A stretch of DNA of 64,000 nucleotides from the NCBI GenBank assembly GCA_020205615.1, contig CM035170.1, positions 44,579,807-44,643,806 of the forward strand, written 5' to 3'. Below are positions 10,861-21,977 of the stretch, in pieces. This DNA is from Panax quinquefolius (lineage: Eukaryota; Streptophyta; Magnoliopsida; Apiales; Araliaceae). Positions within the stretch are counted from its first letter, which is position 1. Every line of letters begins with the position of its first letter. A program made the translations under genes and the position numbers. Under the pieces are notes generated by a model that saw nothing but the letters and a program-made list of their open reading frames with translations, searched no databases and had not been told where the DNA came from.

Positions 10861-13261
10861 ATGAGAACACCAAAAGACAAGAACAGAAAAGGGACACAGA
10901 AAACAAGAATGACCTTGAACTATGTCCTAGGTTATCAAGGGTTATACACTGAATAAAAGCTCAACTTTTAAATCAAGAATGAATAACAAGAATCAAAAGA
11001 ATTTTGAAGGTCATAAGACCTTGAACTATGTCCTAGGTTATCAAGGGTTATACTTGAAACCTTTAATACGTTAAGACTATGGACCTTTCTACTCGTATTT
11101 TGGGGGGATCAACCCATAGTACCATCTGCACACAATATCTTAACGTTAACGATAAGTAAATCCTTTTGCGGGGTTGTTCATCTCGGTTTGACATTCAAGT
11201 CCGCACTAAAGGAAGTTTGGTTTGATAATTCATCAAGGGTTCTCAAATTTAGAACGCTTATCAACTATGGACTAAATCGAATCAATAAGGGTTCGCTAGT
11301 CTAATAAGGTTCAATAATAATGATATTCAAATTGAATAATAATCTTAAGGAGTATACAATAAAATGATTATTGTATAACAAAATCATACTTTGAAAAGAT
11401 AATCAATCTTTAATATAATAATTCAAACTTGAATAATAGTAATGATAATTTACTCGAGGTAAATAATAAACTTGAACAATAATGACAAGTAGGTTAGAAA
11501 CTTGCCTCGTATATGTAGATTATACTTTTTAACTAAGCACGCTCTTTGAATTTAATCCTACATACCATTCACATTCACAATACCAGTTAATTATAACTTA
11601 ACTAATTATCAAAACTCATTCTCTTTGTCTACTTTGATTATTTACTATACTTAGTTAATTTACCACTTTGTCACATAATTTATACTTCATGAATAACAAG
11701 ATAATTATGTATTCAATAATTCGATCCACATGCAATTATGTTATTTGCATGTTAAACATCTATTTTACATCTCATTATACTTCTAACATGTTTACGTGTT
11801 CATTACATTAAGTTAACAATACATTGCTAGACTTAACACTTTAAAAATTACATTTCTTGACCATTCTGCAGAGTGGTCATGCATTACACGCTTATACTTA
11901 GGTCTTGGCGGCTGTAAGCTGGACACTCAATGCCATGGTGGGTCTTAATGCTTAGATCGCACAAATGCATGAATTTGAAATCGCTTCGCACTGCTGAAAT
12001 TGCGTAATTACGTACCAAAAAATTTCCAATTAAATTATCACTACACGAATTTAATTATACCCACATGTTAGAATTCGTATATAATCATTACCTAACATTT
12101 ATAAAGTGATTTTAACCCATTAAAACACATAATCACGTAGTTTAAGCATGCAATTTCACCGTTTTTCGATGTTCTTGAAGGTTTTGAAAATAAAACATGT
12201 CACTACTTGATTCGTTATAACACCAATCCGCTTATTTAAACTTTGGTCTCTTCGTATCAACATGCATAACAACATACGAGTGTAAAATTTAGGGATAATA
12301 TACGATCAACACATGAAATATCACGTATAAGGCCATATGTCCAAAACCCAAACTCTGTAAATTTTGAAATAACAAGTCATTATATTATGACATATTTTAT
12401 GATACTGATGATATGGTCTACATAATAAATATAATCATATGCAATGTGATATGACATAACACATATACAATCCATAATCATTACTCCTATCCCAATTACA
12501 GAGGTTTAAATCAAAACTATAAAAGCCAATTTTTATAAAAACTTAATGACGTAAAATAGAATTTGGGAATGAGAATTACCCAGAGAATAATTAATGGAAG
12601 ATGAATTCCTTCTCAGATGACTCTCACAATCCTCTTAACAACTCTGACTTCTCAACTCTTTCTCTGTATTTCTCTCTGTTATGCTTTCTAGACTTAGGCA
12701 AATAATGAAGAAGAAATAAAAGAATACGTAAACTAAATAATGAATAATCGACGCGTTGGTGGTCGGCTACTCATCGTGGGTTAATCGCCCCAACTCCCTT
12801 TAGTGCCATGTTTGCAGAGCTAGAATAGGTTTCAAAAACCATTTAATTTAATAAAACTTTATCACACGCTTAATTCATGTCACACCCACTTGCACAATAA
12901 TTCATATATCCTATTTAATATAAATAAAATATAATAACTTTTCATAAATTCACATAGTCATATATTTAATTTTCTCATTAATTAATAATGTCAAATTATT
13001 AACTCTCTAATTAACAATTAATTTAATTAAAATAACATCATGCTTAATTACATAATTCACTTAATTCAATAAGCTCACATAAATACATACTTGAATAATA
13101 AATATTATCTACATTAATTTAATAAATGTAACCCATATAATTAAATTAATCTACCACAATCAGCATCAATTAATTATTTAATCCAATAATTAAATCATCG
13201 AAAAATATTTATTTAATTCAATAAATATTAAAATTAATTTACAAAAATCTCGCTCATCACA
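10861..13261 (-). mobile_element. 3' LTR of a minus-sense Tekay-type element, end truncated
   Basis: On the minus strand the LTR starts TGTGATGAGCGAGATTTTTG at 13,261, directly after a purine tract, and its first 60 bases resemble the LTR start at 48,338. It holds the block ACTTTRGTGCRGACTTR.. plus GAGATGAACAACCC (minus strand, around 11,165-11,220), also present at about 59,240-59,270. No clean CA end was found near 10,861, so the left end is truncated or unrecognised. The AT-rich body has no ORF. Confidence 0.65.
10911..11053 (+). repeat. 37-bp direct repeat within an LTR
   Basis: An identical block of about 37 bp, GACCTTGAACTATGTCCTAG continuing to GGGTTATAC, starts at 10,911 and again at 11,017. 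The copies lie 106 bp apart, a local duplication in or beside the Tekay LTR end. Confidence 0.85.
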
Positions 13262-13280
13262 TCTTTCCCCCTTAAAAGGA
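13262..13280 (-). other. Polypurine tract of minus-sense Tekay element
   Basis: The minus strand reads CCTTTTAAGGGGGAAAGA and is followed at once by the LTR start TGTGATGAGCG. A purine run abutting the 3' LTR is the plus-strand priming site of LTR retrotransposons. It parallels the tract at 41,319-41,331. Confidence 0.7.
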
Positions 13281-13372
13281 TTTCATCCCCGAATCACGAC
13301 TCAATAAATTCGACCAAGCTACATTCTCCCCGCTTTACAAAGATTCTCGTCCCCAGAATCACTTACACATAA

Positions 13373-13896
13373 TTAAGTAAATAAATGAGGATAATTCTTC
13401 ATCATATTCTCTTCGAGTTCCCACGTAGCTTCTTCAGCATTGTGGTTCCTCCAAATTACCTTAACAGAAGGTATTACTTTATTTCTGAGAACTTGTTCTT
13501 TTCGGTCGACAATTTGGACAGGAATTTCTTCGTAAGATAAGTCTTTCTCAAAATGCAGGGGTTCGTATTCAATTACATGCTTGTAATCGGCTTTGTATGG
13601 TCGTAATACAGAAACGTGGAAAACGTTGTGGACATTCTCGAGTGCTGGAGGTAAGGCTACCTCGTACGCAACTTCTCCGATTCTTCTTATACTTCAAAGG
13701 GTCCAATAAATCTTGGGCTCAATTTTCCTTTCTTTTCGAACCTGATTTTCCCTTTCCAGGGAGAGACCTTCAAGAAAAAATAACTACTTGATTCAAACTC
13801 GATATTTTTACGATGTGGATCAGCGTATTTCTTCTGTCGATCTTGAGCCGCTACCAATGTGTTCGGATCACTTTGACTATTTCGCCGCTCATCGTA
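13373..13896 (-). pseudogene. Tekay pol C-terminus: integrase tail and chromodomain
   Basis: Read on the minus strand from the gap, the translation gives VAAQDRQKKYADPHR and FFLKVSPWKGK of the integrase C-terminal region. It ends in the chromodomain-like tail VKVIWRNHNAEEATWELEE with NYPHLFT and a stop at 13,373-13,375. The order matches the Tekay element at 39,041-41,285 (WKNHDAEEATWELEE and NYPQLFV). The middle is broken by frameshifts. The upstream part of pol is lost in or beyond the gap. In this lineage the chromodomain-like tail is thought to guide integration to heterochromatin. Confidence 0.8.
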
Positions 13897-13996
13897 NNNN
13901 NNNNNNNNNNNNNNNNNNNNNNNNNNNNNNNNNNNNNNNNNNNNNNNNNNNNNNNNNNNNNNNNNNNNNNNNNNNNNNNNNNNNNNNNNNNNNNNN
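13897..13996. other. Assembly gap of 100 N
   Basis: Exactly 100 consecutive N are present, the conventional size for a gap of unknown length. The left side is minus-sense Tekay pol and the right side is a plus-sense LTR, so the junction between two elements is unresolved. Confidence 0.98.
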
Positions 13997-16900
13997 AGTG
14001 AATATGAATATTATGTGATTGTTTATATTTGTTTATTATATAAACTAATAAAAGAAAACTATTTAGCCTAATATTATATATTAGGAATGAGAATTAAATA
14101 ACTTAATGGTTATAGTAATTGAAGAATGCTAGTATTTAAATTATGTACTAGTAAATCAATGAAATGAATAATAATTAATAGATGATTAGTTGATATGATT
14201 AATAATAAAGAGGGGAGTAAGTTAAAACTCAAAATTTGAGTTAGGGAAATAATTTTGAAGCACGGACTGTTCGGTTGTGTCCAGAACGTCAAGATTAGTC
14301 AGAAAAGGCCGTAGAGCATTCACAACAGTTTTCTTATCTTTATCCCTACTCTGCAGTGCTATTGAGTCATTCTGCAAAATAGGAATTCAATTTTTTCACT
14401 ATGTACCCAACAGATTCCTTATATTGATTCCTTAAATAATGAAACTTAAAATTTAAAAATTAAAATTTAAAAGTTCTAACAATCAAAACATCAAATTAAT
14501 AATAATCTAATAATTTATAAAATAGTATAATTTATCAATTATATTTCACTGTAAAATAATTTTTATTTTATTATAAATTTTATATAATTTATGGAGTGAG
14601 TATTGAATGGATTGTAGTTGCAAATGTACATAAAATCAATATTAACTTTTAAAAAGTTAATTTGTGATATTTTTAAATTTAAATTTCATATGATTCATTT
14701 AAATTTTGAAAATAATAAAATTTATATTTAGTAGTACTTTTATAATATTTATAATTATATTGACATAAATTAAATAAATTTATATCAATTTTAAATTTGA
14801 ATACGTTTGAAATTAATTTTTTTTAAAGTCAATATTAAATTTATAATTTGAAAATGAAGTAGTAAAAAAAATGTCAAGATGTGTATGATTGATGAGTTGT
14901 CCACTTAAATGAGGGTGTGAAATGTCATTTTTTAAATATAGAGAACGATCTTTTGATTCCCTCACATTGGGGAGTAAAATCCTATATAGGGATTAAAATA
15001 GATAGTCAATAAGGATAAGGAAAATGTTGGATAATGATTTATTGATGTATTCTTCAAAAGTAGGGATATAGAGTTGATTAGGAAAACAGTTGTTAATGCT
15101 CTAAACACGAAATGTGTCAGGATTGACTTTTTGGTCAAAGTCAACAGTTGACTTTTTAGGGAGAAAAGTCAAAATCGGAGATAGAAGTTGAATTTGAAGA
15201 CGCAAACAAGATTATTAAGTCCGGAACGTCAAAATTAGTATGAATAGACTCTAAAAATGAAATGTATACCATGTATAACATATCCAAAGTTGGGAATTTT
15301 CTGATAAACGAGCAAGGCGTGAGAAAATCGTGAAGTAGCTAGGTTGATAAGCGCATGGTAGAGGCGTGACCAGTAGGCGCCCACAGACGCCTTGCTTAGT
15401 ACTGCAGCATGACCAATCTTTGTCTTGTTGTTCGACATCCTTGTCGCTGACTTTTTTGATTAGTTTCCGTGATCCATTTTCGCAATGTGAAATTTTTCTA
15501 AAATACTATAACGTGAGGTCTATAACATGCCCAAAATTTGACTGTTATATAACTTATGATTTGAGAATTAATAATGAGCGAATAGGCATTACAGAACTTG
15601 TAATTGAGCGAATGCCGAGCGTCGGCGCGTCGAGCGACTTTGACGTTCGACGTTCCGAATCGCGTTCCGGGGAAATAAAAAGTCATAATAAATCTAATAA
15701 AGTCCTACGGGACGAGATTTGGCTATACAGGATATTTTAGGCCGAGAAACTTCATTGCAAGTATAAATAAAGCAATAAAAATATATAATAAATATAAATT
15801 ACATAATTAAGCGAAATAAAAGCTATAGTTGCCTATAAAATTATTTTGTGGTGCAACGAAGAATGTAAAACCTTTGAAAAATTGTATTAATCATAAAATG
15901 ATATTTTGAGCTTTTCAGTGCTCAAAATGTAGTTTTCAAATTGAGTTTTAGTATAAAAGCTACGCATTAGCTATTTAAACTCCGAATTTGCGAGTAAATG
16001 TAAAAGATATTTCAAATAAATTTAAATAGTTTAAGCTTCAAGATGTAAAATATTTACATATTAAAATATATGAGACCTTTATTATTTATATTAATAAGTG
16101 ATTTGAATATTATGAAGAATGATTAAAATATTATTAAATGTTTAATAATATTAGATAATGAAATAAATACTATTAAATTATTTGAAAATTATTATAATCT
16201 ATTGAAAAATGTTTTGACTAATAAATAAATTATTTAAGATAATAATTAAGCGTTTAAGTGTAATCTTATTGATATATAATAGGCTCGATAATTATCTGAT
16301 TAGGTAAAAGGGAGGTCAAAATAGTACTGAACTCAACTCAGACTGTAATAGTTTGACTTGATATTAGGTCTTATGTGTTTTATTGACTATTAGGATTATG
16401 TGGTAATGTGTTTAGATTATTTTATAACTATAATTAACAGTATTAACTGTGATGATATTATTCTAATCGGGAGATCGATATTATCAATATTAGGTATTTC
16501 AGACGAAGCTAAATAGATTGCGTAGCAGTAGTCGACTGTATATGCAAGTTATTTAACTCAAACCCGAGTTATGATTCTTTAATTATGCTAGTGGTTAATC
16601 CTTGTTGATTACATCACGTCTATAATTTATTGATTCGCACATTGTGCATGTTGCATATGTTCATCAGGTATGAAAGGCTGATCACCTTCATTACCATTTG
16701 GTCCAGTTGATTTATTCATGTTCATTATTGGCCATTCATTTTTATTGTCTCAGTCGTTCAGTTATGAAAATTGATTCATGCTTATTTCATAATTATTATA
16801 TTGTTGAAAGTCAGCCAGCTTATTATTCATTCTTTCAATCATGATATATCTTTTCTTTGAACTTAAACTTGATGGGCAAACTTGTTGCTCACCCTTATCT

Positions 16901-17132
16901 ATATCATGATAAACAATGCAGATTAGGACGAATACTTTGGATATATGCAAAGGCAAATGACTATGTATGTCAGATAGGATATTGAATTTAGGTAATAAGT
17001 TAAGGTTATCGACCTTGGGGATTATGTATAAAGGTTTATGCATAAACAATTTATGTTTATATCTTCCGCAATAGTTATAGAATTAGTGTACAAGATTCGT
17101 GGTGATTAGTACCTGGATTTGGGGATGCTACA
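13997..17132 (+). mobile_element. 5' LTR of a non-autonomous Tekay-type element (start in gap)
   Basis: The LTR ends CCTGGATTTGGGGATGCTACA at 17,132, directly followed by a tRNA-Met type primer site. Its block at 16,800-16,960 (CATGATATATC...GGCAAACTTGTTGCTCACCCTT, then a cytosine-free stretch) is the reverse complement of 45,120-45,250. Likewise 16,665-16,690 (ATGAAAGGCTGATCACCTTC) mirrors 45,352-45,375. It therefore belongs to the family of the solo LTR at 44,876-48,249 in opposite sense. The start is hidden by the gap, so the length is at least 3.1 kb. A MITE is inserted at 14,314-15,101. Confidence 0.8.
14314..15101. mobile_element. MITE with GAGCATT terminal inverted repeats
   Basis: The left end GAGCATTCACAACAGTTTTC (14,314 on, running to TATCCCTACT at 14,350) is the imperfect inverted repeat of the right end (15,059-15,101, AGTAGGGATATAG...GTTAATGCTC). 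The TIRs are 37-43 bp and the interior is an AT-rich 700 bp without an ORF. TA lies outside both ends and may be the target duplication, or TIR tips TAGAGC/GCTCTA. A near repeat of TCCRGAACGTCAARATTAGT lies outside on both sides (14,280 and 15,219). The superfamily is not decided; a TA duplication would fit Tc1/mariner and a 3-bp one PIF/Harbinger. Confidence 0.75.
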
Positions 17133-17133
17133 G

Positions 17134-17154
17134 TTGGTATCAAAGCTGTAGGTT
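17134..17154 (+). other. Primer binding site, initiator tRNA-Met type
   Basis: TTGGTATCAAAGC then TGTAGGTT follows the LTR end by one base. It matches the complement of the initiator tRNA-Met 3' end (TGGTATCAGAGC) with one mismatch in the first twelve. It fixes the sense and LTR boundary of this element. Confidence 0.8.
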
Positions 17155-17602
17155 ATAAACCTTAGGTAGGGTTACCTTAGGTAGGGATAGAGTTAGTACA
17201 TCAATAAGATTCAAAGACAAATCTCGATAAGTTATAAAAGATCTAGAGTTACCTAACTCTGATAATAAAGATGAATAATAGTAATGAATATATAGAGTCT
17301 AAAAGACTATAAGTATACAGGGAAAGAAGATCGTAAAATAAAATGATCACAATATAGAAATGGATCATAATATAATACGATGAGATCACATCGTGATCTG
17401 ATAAGGTCATAGCTGAGAGGAGGATCAATCGAATGATTGAAAATTTTACGGCAAAATTATTGTGTGTCAATTTTACTAGGAATTGGTACGATGCAAACTC
17501 AGAAAAGAATTGTAGATACGAATTAAACAAAATTCGTATTGAGTATGTATGGAGCTAGGATTATGTGGGATTTCAATTAAGGACTCATGTCAGCAACTAA
17601 GT

Positions 17603-17840
17603 TGTATGATTCCTTGTATGGGTGGGGAGTTTGTAGTTGGTTTTAGAACCACTTAGCTTCCTATATCGATATAGTGGTTAAGTTGAACAATTCTTTGTAT
17701 GGACGAGGAATTGTCCTTAGTGTAACAACCGCTTAGCTTCCTATATTGATTATTGGTCGAGTTGACCAATTCTTTGTATGGGCAGGGGATTGTGTTTGGT
17801 TTGACAACCACTTAGCTTCTGGTAGTGATAATCATTGAAA
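17603..17840 (+). repeat. 79-bp tandem repeat, three units
   Basis: Three units share GTTGWAYRATTCYTTGTATG and ACAACCRCTTAGCTTCYTAT. The CTTAGCTTC anchor falls at 17,652, 17,732 and 17,811. Units differ by substitutions, so the array is old relative to its element. No coding potential. Confidence 0.85.
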
Positions 17841-19169
17841 TGTTTGTGTCGCACTATTTTCTATATATATGTTAAAAGGTGATTCTTTTCTCATGGGTAT
17901 AACAGATAGGTAGAGGATATAAGATTAGGTGCGAGTTCTTAAAACTCATACTTATGGTAAGTTCGTGACTCATAATCGTATGATATGTTTTTGAACCCCT
18001 CGGTGAATGGACGCCTTTGGTCTGACTAGGATAAGTTTGAAAACTCATATTATTGTGGAAAGTTCCTAAACTCATAATGTGTGATAAGTTTGATGAACTC
18101 TGATATAGCTAAGTGTGAATTAAGTATTGAGGATAATAGAGGATAATAGGAATCATTAATGGGCGCATGTTTTAAATCTTGAGCTATTTTTTTTGATATC
18201 TCTAAATCATATAAATGAAAATCTCAACATATAGTGAAAAATGCGTATGTGTGGACTTCGGGACACTGACACATCGTTACCTATTGAGATGATAAAACTA
18301 ATTTACAATGATTTTTGAACTGTTTAAAAAATAGTCTATGCTACTTATTTTGGCTAGACGACAATGATTTGAAAATATCAAAATAAATTTTATATATCAT
18401 TAATGCATTATGTAACATGGTGCAAAGATGATAAAAATGACGGAGTTATAAATGCAGAAGTTCTTAGTGTTGAATGCGATCTAAAAATCGTTATTCCACT
18501 ATAATATGATGTATTATGACAAAGTCACACAATGACGGAATCCTCAAACGGGCTATAAACACAGTACGGTATCATGACGTTATAAAATATTTTTAGAATT
18601 TTAAAGATAATCAATTGGCAACGGGGTTTGGCCATACATGTTTCCATTGAAATTGAATTATTGGTATGAGTCTAAGCTATTTGATTCAGCTAGACCAACG
18701 TTTATCAAATTCAAAGCATTCTTTGAAATTTTCTCAAACCGAATTGTTTTGGTGAGGAATCCTATAAAGACTGAGGTAAACATCCCAAAATTGGGAAAAC
18801 CTTTGTGCTCCCAAGGTGGTTATGATGAACGAAAAAATCGTTCTAACAAGCAGTACTTGATCAGTACAGGGCATAACGGGCTAGTCACCCACCGTGTCCA
18901 TAAGTCATGACGGTTTGCGGATGAATTTATGTATAAACCTTTTCAAAAATGAAAGTTCATGGTCTATATGACTCCTCAGCATGATTTGAAAATTTTAACT
19001 CTTGGGAGTGATGTTTTGAGTAGCATGTGATGATGTGTATGAAAGAGTATGAACTCGTTGTGTATGGGTGGAATTTGATATGATTGAATAAAGGTTTTAT
19101 TGAAATCCTAGTTTTGGTGAATGAAAGGAGTAGGGTGTAGTAGGCTATAATTTCAGGGATAAAATTCTT

Positions 19170-19184
19170 AGAAGAAGGGGTGAA
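19170..19184 (+). other. Polypurine tract
   Basis: AGAAGAAGGGGTGAA immediately precedes TGTGACAACCCGAGAATTTA, the LTR start. It marks the 3' end of the interior of the non-autonomous element. Confidence 0.65.
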
Positions 19185-19204
19185 TGTGACAACCCGAGAA
19201 TTTA
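19185..19204 (+). mobile_element. 3' LTR stub of non-autonomous element
   Basis: Only TGTGACAACCCGAGAATTTA remains before a different LTR begins at 19,205. The same start occurs on the minus strand at 48,249 (TGTGACAACACGAGAATTTA), confirming the family. A later insertion cuts the LTR after 20 bases; its remainder is not found in the window. Confidence 0.7.
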
Positions 19205-20093
19205 TGTGACACCCCCAAATTCGGGTACTTTCAACCCACAGATATGGTGCTACACGGTACTCATAACTATACATTCATTCTTTTGAAACAACATCAAAAT
19301 GCTTGTATTTACTACATTCTTATTACAATAGTAATGAATCCTTTCCTAGGTTCTGTAACCAAATACATTCTTCGTTTATCATATTATAATTCATACAAAT
19401 ATACTAGTCTATTATAGGATAAACTAATTATCCATCTTAGCATTGCCTTTATCTTTACTAGAACCCTCGGTTCGTTCAACCTTAGCTGCAATTATATAAT
19501 TCAAGCAAGTAGTGAACATAACTAGCTCAGCAAGTCTAGCAATATATTATATAAATACCACGTCGAGAATCATATGATTATTCTTCAATAACTAAACAAA
19601 TAGCTATGAAGTACTATGAAACATTGAATAACACTTTCATTCTCATAAAATTATTCCAAAGTATATACAATAACTTAGGAATTCTGAGTAGGTCAAAAGA
19701 CTATGAACATTCTCTTTTGGGTTTCATTCATGAAAAAGGACAAACCGACACTAAGTTTGTAAGTCTGATATATCTTATGAGCACTTCTAGGTGATCAACC
19801 TATAATACTCTATATTGATCAACACTCATCTGTTAAACGTATCTACGTTTAAGTTTTGGCAACCTCACTTGCCTTTGAATCCATACCAAACAATTGGCAT
19901 AGGATAACATTAACAATACTATATCAAAAGACTAGTAAACAAATCAATCAAACTCTTAAAATTAGTCTAGTCGAGTTAAAATTGGCATCGACTCTTTCAT
20001 AAAACAATTCATGAATATTATAACATGAATCACAGAAAACTTGGCTAACACGATGGTTAGACAAGCGTTAAGAAAACTTTCCTTCAAGCATCT
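19205..20093 (-). mobile_element. Tekay-like LTR fragment
   Basis: It begins TGTGACACCCCCAAATTCGG like the solo LTR at 4,840 and carries an AACTAGCTCAGCAAG block near 19,520 matching the GTGAGCTCAACTAGCCCAG block there. By analogy it is the 3' end of a minus-sense LTR. It stops at the Athila LTR start (20,094), so only about 0.9 kb is present. No gene is seen. Confidence 0.65.
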
Positions 20094-21842
20094 TGATGAG
20101 TAGGTTTTATACCTACTTATCCGGTATCTATTACTTGAATTAGTTGCTTAAACCTATGTTTCATAGTTACATTGGATGCATTGTGTGTTCATTTCATACA
20201 TTTTATGTTATTTTGTAGGCTATGACACGACATTGGCATGAAGAAGCAAAGAAAAGCAATTTGGACATCTTTTGGACTAAAATATGCAAGCAAGTACAAG
20301 AAAGGAAGATTGCAGGGCTTTTAACACCAAGTTGGATGCATGTTCTTGGCTTATAACTTTGATTTTATTGTAGATCTACTTCTTAGCTTTCTAGAACATC
20401 TTGAATCATCCCAATCGGAGTTTGGATGCGAGAGTTATGGCCTTTTTATCAACAAAGATCAAAGCTCAAAGTTGTCCTACTTGCAATTTACATAGCATCT
20501 GCTTCAAGCCCGATTTTGATCTTGATCAAGCCGGAATCTGTCCATTCTGAAAGCATAAAAGTTGTAGATGTCGTCAATATCTTCGCTTGTATAGGTGGCA
20601 GGCCCCGTAACTCTTAGTGGACCAAAGGTTATGCCTGTTTTACCAAAGGACGTCGCAGTAGAAAATAGAGCAGCGCGGGGCACGCCGGGCTAGCTGATTC
20701 TCTGCTACAGTAGCACGGGGCGTGCCCAAAATGGCCTAGGAACAGCGTTGGGCATGCCGGTCGGCAGAGAGAGCGAGTTAATTTGGGTGTTATGTTGTCC
20801 AATTTGAGCTAGAATAGGATTCTTAGTTGCTTAACTTGTTAGGGTGTCCATTAGAACTATAAATACATGATTTTAACTTGGATTTGGAGGCTAGTTTGGA
20901 GGATTCCATTAGATTAAATTAGAGTAGATTAGGAGCAAAACCCTAGTTCTTATGAGATTTGGAGATTGAAGCAACTTGGAGACCATTGAAGATCAAGAGC
21001 AAGAGCTTGAGGAAGATGGAGATTTGCTGACACTAGATTTATTCTTTACTCTACTTTTAGTTTTGTCTTTTAATGTGTATTCAAGTATGGATTCTTAGTT
21101 TTAATTCAATGAACTAATTCTTTGTTTGAGATTACAATGGATCTTATTGTGTAGTTTATTTTAATATGTTTCGCTATCATATTTTATGTTCTATCGTAAG
21201 GATTGTCTATTGTGATTTGAACTTAATTATTTAATTGATTGGCCATCAATTATCATGATAATTTATATGAACTCGAGAGATGAAGTATAGGTTTAGATAT
21301 GATCATGATGGCATGTGTTTGTGATTTCTGCATAGATGGAATTCATGATTTATGTTTAGGATAGAGATATGCCTTTATGCCATATGTAATCTTATAGAGA
21401 GCTTGTGCTTTAAATCTTTTTTAATTGTAATTCACATAAAGATATAGTAGATTAGTTAATTAGGGTGTCTTGCTTAATTCTATCATCTGTGGATTTAAGT
21501 GAGTATGAGTATTATGCATCGAGAGGTGGTTTTATCTGCTTTAGTGTTGTTGATTAACAATTCAGGATATAGAATAATTGATGAGAACTGTGTTAACTTA
21601 AATGAAGCAATAAGTGAAATTTTGATTTTAAATCTTCGTAATCTTAATTTAACTAGTGGAATTTAATAGTAGTTTAATTATATAATTTGAAATTCAATCA
21701 TTTAAATAAGATTGAGTTGGTTACGGGTTAGTACTTGGTGATTTTTATTAAAAAAAATTCCCGTGGGAATGATACTCTACTTACACTTTATTACTAGTTA
21801 ACCACGTATACTTGTGTGTTGTGTGTAACTAGATTTTACCCA
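20094..21842 (+). mobile_element. Athila 5' LTR
   Basis: It starts TGATGAGTAGGTTTTATACC, the typical Athila LTR opening, and ends shortly before the primer site at 21,852. It includes a GC-rich block (CACGGGGCGTGCCC, about 20,715), a TATA box at 20,857-20,865, and the AT-rich U5-like region with ATAGAGATATGCC and GCATCGAGAGGTGG. The same features occur in the 3' LTR at 37,625-39,040, but overall the two are only loosely alignable. The exact CA end is uncertain by a few bases. Confidence 0.8.
20857..20865 (+). promoter_or_regulatory. TATA box of Athila 5' LTR
   Basis: CTATAAATA lies about 760 bp into the LTR in a context typical of Athila core promoters (GTCCATTAGAA before it). Activity is not known. 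Confidence 0.5.
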
Positions 21843-21851
21843 ATAAGTTTT

Positions 21852-21870
21852 TAGGCGCCGTTGTCGGGGA
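21852..21870 (+). other. Primer binding site, tRNA-Asp type
   Basis: TAGGCGCCGTTGTCGGGGA differs by two bases from the standard Athila primer site TGGCGCCGTTGCCGGGGA, complementary to the 3' end of tRNA-Asp. It lies about ten bases after the LTR end, as usual for this lineage. Confidence 0.85.
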
Positions 21871-21977
21871 CATAGTATATAATTAATATTTTGCGATATC
21901 AGTTTAATTAGTCCAGTTTACTTCAACATTTTTATTTTTGTTTTTTTCGTCTTATTTTAGGTTTTTGAAGTTGGTTT

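Larger units (their letters stand above)
17133..19184 (+). mobile_element. Interior of non-autonomous element, no gag or pol
   Basis: Between primer site and polypurine tract there are only 2,052 bp. I see no zinc knuckle, protease, RT, RNase H or integrase motif in any frame. The interior holds a three-unit 79-bp tandem repeat and a pair of about 60-bp AACTCATA-containing repeats (17,930-17,990 and 18,030-18,090). An element with long LTRs and a non-coding interior fits a LARD-like non-autonomous element, which would need proteins from a Tekay relative. A large internal deletion of an autonomous copy is the alternative. Confidence 0.65.

Noticed and set aside
17249..17530. 93-residue minus-strand frame in the interior of the non-autonomous element
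   Set aside because: Low-complexity hydrophobic translation of AT-rich DNA with no matching motif.
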